From Planctomycetaceae bacterium (GTDB lineage: Bacteria; Planctomycetota; Planctomycetia; Planctomycetales; Planctomycetaceae): a stretch of 54,424 bases of DNA. Positions within the stretch are counted from its first letter, which is position 1, and every line of letters begins with the position of its first letter. The notes below the pieces were generated by a model, which had not been told where the DNA came from, did not search any database, and worked only from the letters and a program-made list of their open reading frames with translations. The position numbers and the translations under genes were made by a program. The stretch spans positions 1-54,424 of the forward strand of contig OMIV01000035.1 in NCBI GenBank assembly GCA_900299185.1, given 5' to 3'. Of the stretch, positions 35,941-47,953 are shown piece by piece.

Positions 35941-37146
35941 TTATCGCTTCATGAACCACGGCATGAGTTCATGGCCTTTCTCAAAGACCAATGCAGAGGC
36001 ATCTCCCGTGGCTTCGTCATAGGTTGCTGCTGAATCGGCGGAGATCCCTGACCCGCAGGCCGCCACCGGGACGAAGCCGTGGCTATGCGTTTTGGTCCGC
36101 AAGAAGGTCGGGTGATCGGGCGAAACGAGAATTCGATATTCGCCCATTTGCTTCATCGCCGCATGCAGCGGACCAACGATGTCGGCATCGATGCGTTGGA
36201 GTGCTTCGACTTTGGCCGCCGCGTTGCCTTCATGCGATGCTTCGTCGGTAGCTTCGACGTGAACAACGACGAAATCGTGCGTCTTCAACGTCTCGATGGC
36301 CGCACGTCCTTTCGCCGCATAGTCCGTGTCGAGATATCCCGTGGCCGTCGGAACGTTGATCACGTCCCAGCCGAGCAATCGACCGATGCCTCGCAGGAGG
36401 TCGACTGCGGTGATGACGGCACTCTTCACGCCAAATCGTTCGGCGAAGTTCTGGAAGCTCGGTCGACTTCCCATTCCCCACAACCAGGTTTGAGTCGCCG
36501 AGATACCATGAGCGGCGATCCGAGCCTTGTTTTGATCGTCATTCGCGAACAACGGTTTGCTGCGTTCCATGAACTCCAACAGCACGTCAGATCCCGGTCC
36601 GGTTGGAAGGTACCCAGCGATCGGTTGGTCGGTGATGTCGTGTGGCGGCGTCGATTGAGTCGCTGTTGTGAACGGAGCTGGGACGCCTCGTGACCGGTAA
36701 ATCAGCAGATTGCGATAGCTGACTCCGTTGAAGAACTTCCAATGTTCGTCACCGCAATGATCGTGTTGCAGGAGCGAGATCAAATGCTTGGCGAGGTCGT
36801 TAGGGATTTGCTCGGCCGTGAAGCTCTTCATGACGTCATCGAGCACCGTCACCAGATTGCAGCGTACCGCCCAATCACCATCGCCGAGTTCGATCCCCTG
36901 TGCAGCGGCTTCCAGTGGGGCTCGACCGGTGTGGTAAGCGAGTGGGTCGTATCCAAAGAGACTCATCGTGCCGACATCGCTGCCAGACGGCATGCTTATC
37001 GGAACATGGTTCGCTCGACCGACAACTCCGCTTCGGGCGATTTCATCCATGTGCGGAATGTTGGCAGCTTGAAGCGGTGACTTGTTTCCGAGGCTTGGTT
37101 GTGGCTCGTCTGCGGGTCCGTCGGGAATGACCAAGGCAAAATTCAT
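35941..37146 (-). CDS. apgM: Cofactor-independent phosphoglycerate mutase, archaeal (ApgM) type
   Basis: The product has 401 residues from ATG 37146 (the frame from 37212 adds an unlikely N-terminus). It belongs to the alkaline-phosphatase superfamily: metal Asp in VIPDGPADEP, SMPSGSDVGTMSLFGYDPLA with the catalytic Ser, the VVHVEATDEASHEGN metal block, and the SPDHPT and THSHGFVPV metal His sites. It interconverts 2- and 3-phosphoglycerate. Some close relatives are annotated as proposed homoserine kinases, which the sequence alone cannot exclude. The gene is monocistronic and convergent with nadD. Confidence 0.9.
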   Translation of the reverse strand: MNFALVIPDGPADEPQPSLGNKSPLQAANIPHMDEIARSGVVGRANHVPISMPSGSDVGTMSLFGYDPLAYHTGRAPLEAAAQGIELGDGDWAVRCNLVTVLDDVMKSFTAEQIPNDLAKHLISLLQHDHCGDEHWKFFNGVSYRNLLIYRSRGVPAPFTTATQSTPPHDITDQPIAGYLPTGPGSDVLLEFMERSKPLFANDDQNKARIAAHGISATQTWLWGMGSRPSFQNFAERFGVKSAVITAVDLLRGIGRLLGWDVINVPTATGYLDTDYAAKGRAAIETLKTHDFVVVHVEATDEASHEGNAAAKVEALQRIDADIVGPLHAAMKQMGEYRILVSPDHPTFLRTKTHSHGFVPVAACGSGISADSAATYDEATGDASALVFEKGHELMPWFMKR

Positions 37147-38033
37147 CGTGCAAACTTTCTGAGCGGAGAGGGCTGAGGTCGTTGGTCGGGAGTTACAAGT
37201 CGAGGCCGCCATTTGCGAGCTTTCAACAATTGGCCGGACCTCAGCCGATGGGACAGGATCGGGCGGGAATCACAACGACGTTCATCGGTTCGAGCAAGAT
37301 CGTCTGCCTCATAACACCTGGCTTAGAGATGGTCTTGGAGCTTTGAGAGATGAATTGACACAACTAGGCTCACCGATAAGATCCACGGCGACCGCTGAGT
37401 TGCGATGCCTCCCTGAATCAGTTGTTCGCACCGGAAATGGCTGAGTTCGGGAGATGAATTCCAACGGTTGGCCAGCCCAAGACACCGCGTTTCTGCCAAC
37501 TCTTTTTTAGTTATCCGCATGACGTCGCGGACGCTTTCTTGGCAGACATCGGAAATGTAATTCGGGCCGGTAGATCGGTGCTCGATGAGTGCCGAGATTT
37601 GTCTTGCCGCGAACGCTGAACAGGCTGGCGAGTCTACTGCCGCCAATTCGGCGTTTGGTGAGATTGATTGAATGTGATGCTCGTGCCGTCTGTCGGACGA
37701 GCGGTTTTACTGGCTCGATGGAGCTGGCTTGTTGTGAGGGGGCATGGGTTTTGGGCACACGGTCAGTCGTGTTTTGAACCTCGAATCCCCGCCTGTTGTA
37801 GTTTGCGGATCCCGGTAGCCGCGTTCCCTAGGAATGGATGACCTCTTTCGTCGGCCATTGCTGTTGGCCAATTCCAGACTCACTGCAGGGATTGTGTTTG
37901 TGAGCAGGATTGTTGCGGTTCTCGATTAATGACCGCACTTTTGAGTCGCTTTTGCGACTCTCTTATGTTCGATGTGGCAACGCTGTTTTGTGTGTCACGT
38001 CACTCAATTTTCATTGTTTGCTGGAACTACCTT
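37147..38033. other. Long gap upstream of rho with leader hairpin
   Basis: Nearly 0.9 kb between divergent genes and no supported coding gene; the short ORFs here have no motifs. Close to rho there is a perfect stem-loop GAGTCGC-TTTT-GCGACTC (37943-37960) and a weaker GGCCA / TGGCC pair (37853-37869). Rho genes in other bacteria are attenuated in their leaders, so a regulatory role is possible but unproven here. Confidence 0.45.
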
Positions 38034-40430
<2,397 letters not shown>

Positions 40431-40469
40431 GAGTGCTAAGCAGACGTTAAGTCGTCGCTGGATATTACG

Positions 40470-40504
40470 AAGGCGAGTCGTTCAATGGGCGGCTCGCCTT
40501 TTCT
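40470..40504 (+). terminator. Intrinsic terminator after rho
   Basis: Stem AAGGCGAG (40470) and CTCGCCTT (from 40493) with a loop of about 15 bases, followed by TTCTC. It lies 40 bases after the rho stop and just ahead of pgpA. Confidence 0.75.
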
Positions 40505-40519
40505 CATTTCGGAGTCCGT

Positions 40520-41008
40520 ATGTCGGAACCTCGCAACTCAAATCTCGATCGCCTGGCTGTCGTGTTAGCGACAGGGCTTGGCGTGGGCTTCGTGCCCTGG
40601 GCTCCGGGAACTTTTGGAAGTCTCTGGGGAATCGCCCTCTATTGGCTGATTGCCAAATGGACGCTCCCGATCGTGATCACAGTGGCGTTGCCCTTCATCA
40701 TGCTTGGTATCCCCATTTGTACTCGCGCAGCACGCGTACTGGGAAAGTACGATCCGGGCTCTGTGGTCTACGACGAAATCTCGGCCTTTTGGATTGTTTA
40801 CCTGCCAACGTTGGCTTTCAGCACGAAGCCTCATAATTGGACTGTGGCGATCGCAGGCTTCGTTCTTTTCCGATTCTTTGACATCCTAAAGTTCTGGCCG
40901 TGTCGTCGTCTTGAGGAACTGCCGGATGGGCTGGGCATCATGTCGGATGATCTTGCTGCTGGGGTTTATGCAGGAGTCATCCTCTTCCTTGTTGCTCAAT
41001 CGATCTAA
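40520..41008 (+). CDS. pgpA: Phosphatidylglycerophosphatase A
   Basis: The product has 162 residues, the family length, with GGAG upstream of its ATG. Signature elements: ATGLGVGFVPWAPGTFGSLW near the start, the metal site DPGSVVYDEISAFWIVYLP, FRFFDILKFWPCRRLEELPD, and GIMSDDLAAGVYAG near the end. Several membrane segments place it in the cytoplasmic membrane. It removes phosphate from phosphatidylglycerol phosphate in phospholipid synthesis. It follows rho after a terminator and is likely read from its own promoter. Confidence 0.93.
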   Translation: MSEPRNSNLDRLAVVLATGLGVGFVPWAPGTFGSLWGIALYWLIAKWTLPIVITVALPFIMLGIPICTRAARVLGKYDPGSVVYDEISAFWIVYLPTLAFSTKPHNWTVAIAGFVLFRFFDILKFWPCRRLEELPDGLGIMSDDLAAGVYAGVILFLVAQSI

Positions 41009-41142
41009 GCACCATTCATGCTGATTGGTGATGGTGGCGGTCGACTCCCTCGACCATCTGCTTGTCGGTACTTTCTGCGTTGTGACGAATCCGTTCGTCA
41101 TCTTGCTACTTCGAATAACGCATCTACTTTTGAGTCTCTCCC

Positions 41143-42102
41143 ATGCCGAAACGAGCATTGATTACGGGCATCTCTGGCCAAGACGGTCGCTATCTCACGG
41201 AACTACTGACATCCAAAGGCTACGAAGTGCATGGCATCTTGCCGTGCCGAGCTCCGGGGATTGGTGAGGCTGGTGAGCGGCTCTATTACGCAGATCTCGC
41301 AGACGGCAGCAACTTGCTATCGATCTTGGAGCAAGCTCAGCCTGATGAACTCTATAACATGGCGGCTCAGAGCCATGTGAAGTTGTCATTCGACCTGCCG
41401 GTCTACACCGCTGATGTCACCGGAGTGGGTGTGTTGCGGGTGCTTGAAGCGATCCGACAGTACGAAAAACGCGGCGGAAACCAAGTCAGGTTCTATCAGG
41501 CTTCTTCGAGCGAGATGTTTGGCAAAGTCGCCGAGACGCCGCAAACAGAGCGGACGCCGTTCCATCCTCGAAGTCCTTACGCATGCGCGAAGGTCTATGG
41601 GTATTGGCAGACTATCAACTATCGCGAGTCTTATGGCTTACATGCTTCAAACGGGATTCTCTTTAACCACGAGTCACCTCGACGCGGCGAAGCGTTCGTA
41701 ACTCGCAAGATCACCCGAGCCGTGGCTCAAATCAAACTTGGCAGACAAGACAAACTGAAACTTGGAAACATCGATGCCCGGCGCGATTGGGGGTTCGCTG
41801 GAGACTACGTCGAAGCCATGTGGTTAATGTTACAACAGTCGCAGCCTGACGATTACGTCATCGCAACGGGTGAGACACACTCGGTGCGAGAGTTCTTAGA
41901 AGTCGCCTTTGGATGCGTCGGGATCGACTGGCAGAACCATGTCGAAATCGACCCGCAATTCATGCGTCCGGCAGAGGTCGACATCTTGAGAGGAGATGCG
42001 AGCAAAGCTCGCAAGCAACTTGGTTGGAGTCCGCGAGTCCCCTTCGAAGAACTCGTTCGCATGATGGTTGAGCACGACCTTAAGTTAGCGATGGCCAGCT
42101 AA
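41143..42102 (+). CDS. gmd: GDP-mannose 4,6-dehydratase
   Basis: The product has 319 residues. Short-chain dehydrogenase fold of the extended type: [20 protein letters not shown] binds NADP, then [20 protein letters not shown], the catalytic SSSEMFG region with Thr/Ser and Glu, and the Tyr-x3-Lys pair in [32 protein letters not shown] and [19 protein letters not shown] are specific for GMD over other dehydratases. It makes GDP-4-keto-6-deoxymannose, the precursor of GDP-fucose and relatives for surface glycans. It is slightly shorter than typical (about 345-370), with no obvious loss of catalytic parts. No follow-up reductase gene is adjacent. Confidence 0.93.
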   Translation: MPKRALITGISGQDGRYLTELLTSKGYEVHGILPCRAPGIGEAGERLYYADLADGSNLLSILEQAQPDELYNMAAQSHVKLSFDLPVYTADVTGVGVLRVLEAIRQYEKRGGNQVRFYQASSSEMFGKVAETPQTERTPFHPRSPYACAKVYGYWQTINYRESYGLHASNGILFNHESPRRGEAFVTRKITRAVAQIKLGRQDKLKLGNIDARRDWGFAGDYVEAMWLMLQQSQPDDYVIATGETHSVREFLEVAFGCVGIDWQNHVEIDPQFMRPAEVDILRGDASKARKQLGWSPRVPFEELVRMMVEHDLKLAMAS

Positions 42103-42254
42103 CGTTGAACTTCGCATCGAGCCGAGTAATTAGCCCGCGCTACTCCGTTTCGATGTTTATAGTTCATAACAAAACCGCCTCGGACTTGAAGCATTTTGCT
42201 GCAAGTTCGAGGCTGAATTGAGGTCGTTTATTTATGGCAATCGAGCGAGCTGAG

Positions 42255-42671
42255 TTAGCGATTTGAGAATTCGCTGCGATCTGGCATGGCGCTTGTTCCT
42301 ACAGCAAAACGCGGAGCTTGCTGACGTTCCCAGTTCCACGCATGCGGCTGAGGGACACCGCTCGATGATGCTCCATGAGGAGCCGTCAATGGTGCTCCGA
42401 CGGCGAGATGTGGTCGAGGAATAGGTGCTGGACCGTGAATAATCGGTTGAGCGATTGTCGCAGCGGGTGCAGGTTGCATCTGCGGAACAATGGGCAGCGG
42501 GGTTGGCTGAATTCTGTAGATCCACTCTTGGATGCAGATCCACTCGTTGCGGCATGCCGAGAAGACGCAGCTACAACCAGCTCGACCAGCTTGAAGTTTT
42601 GATGCCAGTGAGAGTGGAACTTTCGACTCACACTTCGGGCAGTGGGTATAGAAGTCAGTACGAGGTCGCAT
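42255..42671 (-). CDS. Small hypothetical protein with Cys-rich N-terminus and Pro-rich tail
   Basis: The product has 138 residues, with AAGGG eight bases before its ATG. The N-terminal 50 residues hold CPKCESKVPLSLASKLQAGR and CSCVFSACRNEW, several cysteines that could form a zinc ribbon. The rest is Pro/Ala/His-rich (PTPLPIVPQMQPAPAATIAQ) and probably disordered. I do not recognise a family; the layout resembles zinc-ribbon plus linker proteins common in planctomycetes. It lies 77 bases downstream of the response regulator gene on the same strand. Confidence 0.6.
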   Translation of the reverse strand: MRPRTDFYTHCPKCESKVPLSLASKLQAGRAGCSCVFSACRNEWICIQEWIYRIQPTPLPIVPQMQPAPAATIAQPIIHGPAPIPRPHLAVGAPLTAPHGASSSGVPQPHAWNWERQQAPRFAVGTSAMPDRSEFSNR

Positions 42672-42748
42672 GAATCGGCCCTTCAGTGAAGGTTGGCAGC
42701 GAAGTATCCGCAGTCATGTGATGACTTCGCGGGAAGTCAAGAAGACGA

Positions 42749-43417
42749 CTAGGGACAGACGAGACCCTCACGAATTGCATAGCGAGCCAGGTCGACTCGA
42801 TCGTGGATCTCAAGGGCCTGCATGATTCGGTACTTGTGAGAGTCCACGCTTTTCACCGAAATGTGAATCTTTTTTGCGACGTCTTTTACGCTGAGGCCGA
42901 TTGCCAAGTTGCGAAGTACCTCAATTTGTCGATCACTGAGTGTCGCCAATCGACTTTCGCATTGAGTTTTCATCTGGCCGGATATTGGATCCAGGGTGAT
43001 TCGTTCTCGGATCTGCTCTGAGAAGAACGTTCCTCCATTGGCAACTCTCTGGACCGCAATCACAAGATTAGCCAGCGTATCTGTCTTGAGAACGTAACCA
43101 GCGACCTTCGTGCGAAGAGCTTGATCAACATAGATGTCCGGCATAGCAACGGAGTACAGGATGACTTTGGTTTCTCGCTGGCGCATCGCGAGATCTCCGG
43201 CGATTTCGAATCCCGAGCGATTCTCAAGATCGATCTCGACAACTGCAATTCTCGGTCGATGTTCAATAAGAGCGCGAAGTCCGGTCTCGCCGTCTCGCGC
43301 TGTGGTAACGACTTGCATCTCAGGCTGGTTGTTGAACAGCGTGCTGAGGGCGAATTCGGTTGCTTCAAGTGCTTCTACAATTCCGATTGTGATCGGTTTC
43401 TGTTGTCCATCGAACAT
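42749..43417 (-). CDS. LuxR/NarL-type response regulator with atypical receiver
   Basis: The product has 222 residues from ATG 43417, with GGAAGG a few bases upstream; a GTG at 43438 is also possible. The receiver (about 5-125) lacks the usual acid pair ([14 protein letters not shown]) and has Glu in place of the phospho-acceptor Asp ([15 protein letters not shown]), but keeps the Ser (ILYSVA) and Lys (GYVLKTD). The C-terminal DNA-binding domain is a clear LuxR type: [20 protein letters not shown], then [20 protein letters not shown]. Such receivers are usually not controlled by a kinase, and Glu can imitate phospho-Asp, so the protein may be constitutively active. No kinase gene is nearby. 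Confidence 0.88.
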   Translation of the reverse strand: MFDGQQKPITIGIVEALEATEFALSTLFNNQPEMQVVTTARDGETGLRALIEHRPRIAVVEIDLENRSGFEIAGDLAMRQRETKVILYSVAMPDIYVDQALRTKVAGYVLKTDTLANLVIAVQRVANGGTFFSEQIRERITLDPISGQMKTQCESRLATLSDRQIEVLRNLAIGLSVKDVAKKIHISVKSVDSHKYRIMQALEIHDRVDLARYAIREGLVCP

Positions 43418-44021
43418 TGGTGGCCTTCCGTTGTTCACGCCGCGACACCCGAATTCGCTCGCGCCCCGCTCCAGTAGCGGTTAGGTATTACGCCGCAAGA
43501 TCTCAGCATCTTGCTTCACGCTCGTAGGTATCGGACCTCCCGTTGACGCGATATAGCAGGGTTACCCTCCTGCATAATGAATGCGGTCGTCAGCGGCATT
43601 CCGCAACAAATCGAGTGATCGCGTGACGAATCTTCGCCACCTTTAATTAGTTGATCTGAGTCGAGAATTCGCGACAGTTTTCAGCACCCTGACGTAGCGA
43701 AAAACTTTGAATTTTCGACTGCTTTTGGTCTTTGTGCCGCGATTGAATGCATCACTTGTTGATCGAAATTTGCATTGCCTCATGCAGATCCGTTCTACGG
43801 AGCAATCTAAACATAGAATTAGATGGGGCATGGCGTCGATTCTGCGGTGGACATGCTCCAGAGATCCCAAATACGAGCCCTGAGAAGCCGCCCATTCTCC
43901 AAAACATCGAAGAATTGCTGGGGTGGCATTCGGGAGGATGTTCGAGTTGCTGGGGGTTTCCAGTTACGTTGCCGAACTCTGCCTTAACCCGTGATCGTTT
44001 CCTGAAACTCTCAAGGTTCCG
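43418..44021. other. Divergent intergenic stretch
   Basis: About 0.6 kb between the response regulator (minus) and the pseudouridine synthase (plus). No gene or strong structure was recognised. Confidence 0.45.
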
Positions 44022-45014
44022 ATGTCCGAATCTCTTTCATCAGAAACCGTAACACTTACCCTCGAAGCTCGGGCACATGGTTGGCGGCTCGACCATTACT
44101 TGACTCGTCTGTATCCAAATTACAGCCGAGCCGCGTTTCAAAAGGCAGTTGAGCAGGGGGCAATCCAAGTCAATGGCGTTTCAGTCAAAGCTGGGAGACG
44201 CCTCAAGGTCAACGACCATTTGAGCGTTCGGCTTCCGGAAGCTGCAGACGAGACGCTTCCGCCGGAAAACATTCCACTCGAAATCTTGTATGAGGACGAG
44301 TCCTTGATAGTGATCAATAAAGCCGCCGACATGATCGTTCATCCGGGGAAGGGGAACTATCGAGGGACGTTAGCTGGAGCGCTTCAGTTTCACTTCAACA
44401 ACCTTAGCGACGTTGCCGGCAAGCTGCGGCCTGGAATTGTTCATCGACTTGATCGAGATACGACCGGTGTCATTGTCATTGCCAAGGACAACCAAGTTCA
44501 TGGACGGCTAAGTGCCCAATTTGAAGCTCGTGAAGTGACCAAGGAATATCGGGCTCTGGCATGGGGCGAGGTCAAGTTCGACAGCGGCCTGATTGAGACC
44601 CACCTGCGTGTCGATCCTCGTAATCGCGAGAAAATGCAGGTGTGCGAGCCGGGCGGGAATTCTCGTGAAGCAGTGACTCGATACGAGGTGCTGGAAAGGT
44701 TCCCAAGAGCCACCTACGTGCGACTCTTGCCGAAGACCGGACGCACGCATCAACTGCGAGTTCACATGCAGTCGCTGGGAAACACGTTGTTAGCGGACTC
44801 CCTGTATGGCGGCCGCTCTCCAGTAATGGTTAATGACGTCCTGCCGCGAGGTGCAAACCGACCCGCAGATGCATCGCGAGTGCTGATCGAGCGACAGGCG
44901 CTTCACGCATTTCGGTTGGCGTTCAAGCATCCGATGAGCGGCGCATCGATGGAGTTCGAAGCTCCTTTTCATGCCGACATGCAGCAGACGTTGGAGTTCT
45001 TAAGGACGATTTGA
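44022..45014 (+). CDS. rluD: RluA/RluD-family pseudouridine synthase
   Basis: The product has 330 residues, with AAGG before its ATG. The N-terminal S4 RNA-binding domain is AHGWRLDHYLTRLYPNYSRA and KAGRRLKVNDHLSVRLPEA. The catalytic domain has the motif HRLDRDTTGVIVIAKDN with the essential Asp near 148, preceded by IVINKAADMIVHPGKGN and followed by PKTGRTHQLRVHMQSLGNT. It isomerises uridines, for RluD in helix 69 of 23S rRNA. RluC/RluA relatives cannot be fully excluded, but the length and S4 domain fit RluD. It is convergent with the sdh operon. Confidence 0.9.
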   Translation: MSESLSSETVTLTLEARAHGWRLDHYLTRLYPNYSRAAFQKAVEQGAIQVNGVSVKAGRRLKVNDHLSVRLPEAADETLPPENIPLEILYEDESLIVINKAADMIVHPGKGNYRGTLAGALQFHFNNLSDVAGKLRPGIVHRLDRDTTGVIVIAKDNQVHGRLSAQFEAREVTKEYRALAWGEVKFDSGLIETHLRVDPRNREKMQVCEPGGNSREAVTRYEVLERFPRATYVRLLPKTGRTHQLRVHMQSLGNTLLADSLYGGRSPVMVNDVLPRGANRPADASRVLIERQALHAFRLAFKHPMSGASMEFEAPFHADMQQTLEFLRTI

Positions 45015-45052
45015 ACGACAACGTAGAAATCGCGCTGACCGAAAGAAACAAG

Positions 45053-45102
45053 AACGGCCGTCAGCGAAGCGGGAGTCTATCCCTGGATCGCTGGCGGCCG
45101 TT
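45053..45102 (-). terminator. Terminator of the sdhCAB operon
   Basis: A 15-base stem (minus strand AACGGCCGCCAGCGA, pairing with TCGCTGACGGCCGTT; one mismatched pair) is followed on the minus strand by the T-rich run CTTGTTTCTTTC. It lies 27 bases beyond the sdhB stop. Its stem may also stop the convergent rluD-like transcript. Confidence 0.8.
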
Positions 45103-45128
45103 GTTAAGGTCGATTGAAGCCTGCTTCG

Positions 45129-45899
45129 TTAGACACCCTCTTCCGACAGGAATGTCGCCTTCAGGTACTCGCGGTTCATGCGCGCGATGTTTGAGACCGA
45201 GATGCCCGCCGGACAGGCCGCTTCGCACTCATAGGTGTTGGTGCAAGATCCGAAGCCTTCTTTATCCATCTGTGCGACCATCTTGACGACGCGTCGCGCG
45301 GCTTCAGGTTGACCCTGCGGTAAGAGGGCCAGTTGGGAAACCTTTGCGCTGACGAACAAGCTCGCGGAGGCGTTCTTGCAGGAGGCGACGCACGCTCCGC
45401 AGCCGATGCAGGCGGCGGCGTCCATCGCCTTCTCTTGATTCTGCTTCGGAACCGGCAAGCAGTTCGCGTCTTGAGCGTTGCCCGCGTTGATCGAAACGAA
45501 GCCGCCGACCGAGATGATGCGATCAAAGGCCGAGCGGTCGACGACGAGATCCCGCAGCACTGGGAATGCTCGCGCACGCCACGGTTCTATGACGATCGTG
45601 TCACCGTCTTTGAAGCGGCGCATGTGAAGTTGGCAAGTCGTCGTTTCACGATCAGGACCATGCGCCTGCCCGTTGATCATCAGGCTGCACATGCCGCAAA
45701 TGCCTTCGCGGCAGTCGTGATCGAACGCGACCGGCTCTTCGCCCTGCTGGATCAATTGCTCGTTGAGCACGTCCAACATTTCCAAGAACGACATGTCGGG
45801 CGAGACATTGCTCAGACGGTAAGTCTGAAACTCGCCTTTGGCGCTCGGACTGGTTTGCCGCCAAATCTTCAGCGTCAGATTCATACCTCGACCGGCCAT
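45129..45899 (-). CDS. sdhB: Succinate dehydrogenase iron-sulfur subunit
   Basis: The product has 256 residues. The [2Fe-2S] loop is [20 protein letters not shown], with a later Cys in [11 protein letters not shown]. The [4Fe-4S] site is [13 protein letters not shown], and a third cluster uses [15 protein letters not shown]. The spacing and the INGQAHGP sequence fit the subunit that pairs with a single cytochrome-b558 anchor (non-classical type). It carries electrons from the flavoprotein to quinone. Its ATG overlaps the sdhA stop by one base (TAATG), so translation is coupled. Confidence 0.96.
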   Translation of the reverse strand: MAGRGMNLTLKIWRQTSPSAKGEFQTYRLSNVSPDMSFLEMLDVLNEQLIQQGEEPVAFDHDCREGICGMCSLMINGQAHGPDRETTTCQLHMRRFKDGDTIVIEPWRARAFPVLRDLVVDRSAFDRIISVGGFVSINAGNAQDANCLPVPKQNQEKAMDAAACIGCGACVASCKNASASLFVSAKVSQLALLPQGQPEAARRVVKMVAQMDKEGFGSCTNTYECEAACPAGISVSNIARMNREYLKATFLSEEGV

Positions 45900-47836
45900 T
45901 ACTTGTAGCTCCTCGTCATGAAGGGCACGTTTTCAAAGGAGAGCGGCTCTTTGTTGAGAATGGGTTCGTCGCCGACGTTCGTGAACTGCCATGCGGCGGC
46001 ATACGAGAATTTGTCGTCGTCGCGCTTCGCTTCGTTGTCGTCGGTCTGATGTTCCTCGCGGAAGTGACCGCCGCACGACTCTTCGCGATGTAGCGCGTCG
46101 ATCACCATCAACTCAGCGAACTCCAAGAAGTCCGCGACGCGACCGGCTTGCTCCAGATTCTGATTGAGCACATCGCCCGACCCGAGCACTCGGACGTCCT
46201 TCCAGAACACATCACGCAGAGCACGGATCTCTTGCTGAGCTTGCTTCAGTCCGGCGGCGTTACGAGCCATACCGCACTTGTCCCACATGATCGTGCCGAG
46301 CTGTCGATGAATGCTGTCAACTGACTGCGAGCCGTTGATCTTGAGGATCGACCGAACGCGGCCTTCAGCATCGGCGAGAGCTTGCTTCACTGCCGGATGA
46401 TCGTCGCCGATCTTCGTCAGCTTGCTGCTGTTCTTCGCAAGGTGATCGCCGATCGTGTAAGGGATGATGAAGTAGCCGTCGGCCAATCCTTGCATCAGTG
46501 CCGAAGCACCGAGCCGGTTTGCACCGTGATCAGAGAAGTTCGCTTCGCCCAGCACGAAGAGGCCGGGGACGGAACTCTGCAAGTTGTAGTCAACCCACAA
46601 GCCGCCCATCGTGTAGTGGACTGCGGGGTAGATTCTCATCGGTACTTTGTAGGGGTTCTCGGCTGTAATCTTTTCATACATGTGGAAGAGATTGCCGTAG
46701 CGAGCCCGAATCGCCGGCTCGCCGTCTCGTTCGATCGCTTTCTGGAAGTCGAGATAGACCGACAAGCCACTCTCACCGACTCCGCGACCTTGATCGCATT
46801 CCAACTTCGCAGCGCGAGAGGCAACGTCTCGCGCCACCATGTTGCCGTAAGTCGGATAGCGGCGTTCGAGGTAGTAGTCGCGCTCGTCTTCAGGGATCTG
46901 CTCAGGAGAGCGGTGATCGCCATTTTTCTTCGGCACCCAAACGCGACCGTCGTTGCGGAGACTCTCGCTCATGAGCGTGAGCTTCGATTGATAATCGCCG
47001 CTGACCGGGATGCAGGTCGGATGAATCTGCGTGTAACAAGGATTGCCGAAGAAGGCTCCGCGGCGATGAGCACGCCATGCGGCGGTCACGTTGCAGCCTT
47101 TTGCGTTCGTCGACAGATAGAAGACGTTGCCGTAGCCGCCGGTCGCAAGCACAACGGCATGAGCGGTATGAGTCTCGAACTTACCGGTCACCATGTCGCG
47201 AACGACGATGCCCCGAGCGACTCCGTCGACGACGATCAGATCAACCATCTCGCGGCGCGGGAACATCTTCACTTTGCCGAGCCCGACTTGCCGCATCAGC
47301 GACGAGTACGCCCCGAGCAGCAATTGCTGTCCCGTCTGGCCCTTCGCGTAAAACGTGCGGCTGACGAGTGATCCGCCGAACGTGCGGTTGCCGAGCAACC
47401 CGCCGTACTCGCGAGCGAACGGAACGCCTTGAGCGACGCATTGATCAATAATGTTCGCGCTGAGTTGAGCCAGCCGATAGACGTTGCCTTCGCGGGCGCG
47501 CCAGTCGCCACCCTTCACAGTGTCCGCAAACAAACGCCAAATGCTGTCACCGTCATTGGGATAGTTCTTCGCGGCGTTGATACCGCCCTGAGCGGCGATC
47601 GAGTGAGCCCGGCGCGGCGAGTCTTGAAAGCAGAATGCTTTGACGTTGTAGCCCAGTTCGCCGAGCGAGGCCGCTGCCGCTCCGCCTGCGAGACCCGTGC
47701 CGACGACGATGACATCGTACTTGCGCTTATTGGTCGGGCTGACGAGCTTGAGATTGTCCTTGTGCTTATCCCACTTCTGGGCGATCGGCCCGCCGGGCAC
47801 TTTGCCGTCGAGTGGGGTATCAGCGACTTTGAACAT
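45899..47836 (-). CDS. sdhA: Succinate dehydrogenase flavoprotein subunit
   Basis: The product has 645 residues from ATG 47836, which has AGGAG nine bases upstream; the frame to 47872 adds 12 residues. The FAD-binding site begins [20 protein letters not shown]. The His of [20 protein letters not shown] is the covalent FAD link. The active-site region includes [20 protein letters not shown], the [20 protein letters not shown] segment and [20 protein letters not shown]. It oxidises succinate to fumarate in the membrane complex. It is the middle gene of sdhCAB. Confidence 0.96.
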   Translation of the reverse strand: MFKVADTPLDGKVPGGPIAQKWDKHKDNLKLVSPTNKRKYDVIVVGTGLAGGAAAASLGELGYNVKAFCFQDSPRRAHSIAAQGGINAAKNYPNDGDSIWRLFADTVKGGDWRAREGNVYRLAQLSANIIDQCVAQGVPFAREYGGLLGNRTFGGSLVSRTFYAKGQTGQQLLLGAYSSLMRQVGLGKVKMFPRREMVDLIVVDGVARGIVVRDMVTGKFETHTAHAVVLATGGYGNVFYLSTNAKGCNVTAAWRAHRRGAFFGNPCYTQIHPTCIPVSGDYQSKLTLMSESLRNDGRVWVPKKNGDHRSPEQIPEDERDYYLERRYPTYGNMVARDVASRAAKLECDQGRGVGESGLSVYLDFQKAIERDGEPAIRARYGNLFHMYEKITAENPYKVPMRIYPAVHYTMGGLWVDYNLQSSVPGLFVLGEANFSDHGANRLGASALMQGLADGYFIIPYTIGDHLAKNSSKLTKIGDDHPAVKQALADAEGRVRSILKINGSQSVDSIHRQLGTIMWDKCGMARNAAGLKQAQQEIRALRDVFWKDVRVLGSGDVLNQNLEQAGRVADFLEFAELMVIDALHREESCGGHFREEHQTDDNEAKRDDDKFSYAAAWQFTNVGDEPILNKEPLSFENVPFMTRSYK

Positions 47837-47953
47837 CGGAGTCACTCCTGATCCATCAAGGCCATCGCCCAAAGTCGGGCGGCAGTATTTTTATTGAGGG
47901 AGATCGTTTCGAATCGCAGCGGCGAGTGAGCATCGAGCTGCGTCATGTCTCGA

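Noticed and set aside
46382-47371. 329-residue plus-strand ORF antisense to sdhA
   Set aside because: sdhA is unambiguous, so the long antisense frame is a codon-bias shadow.
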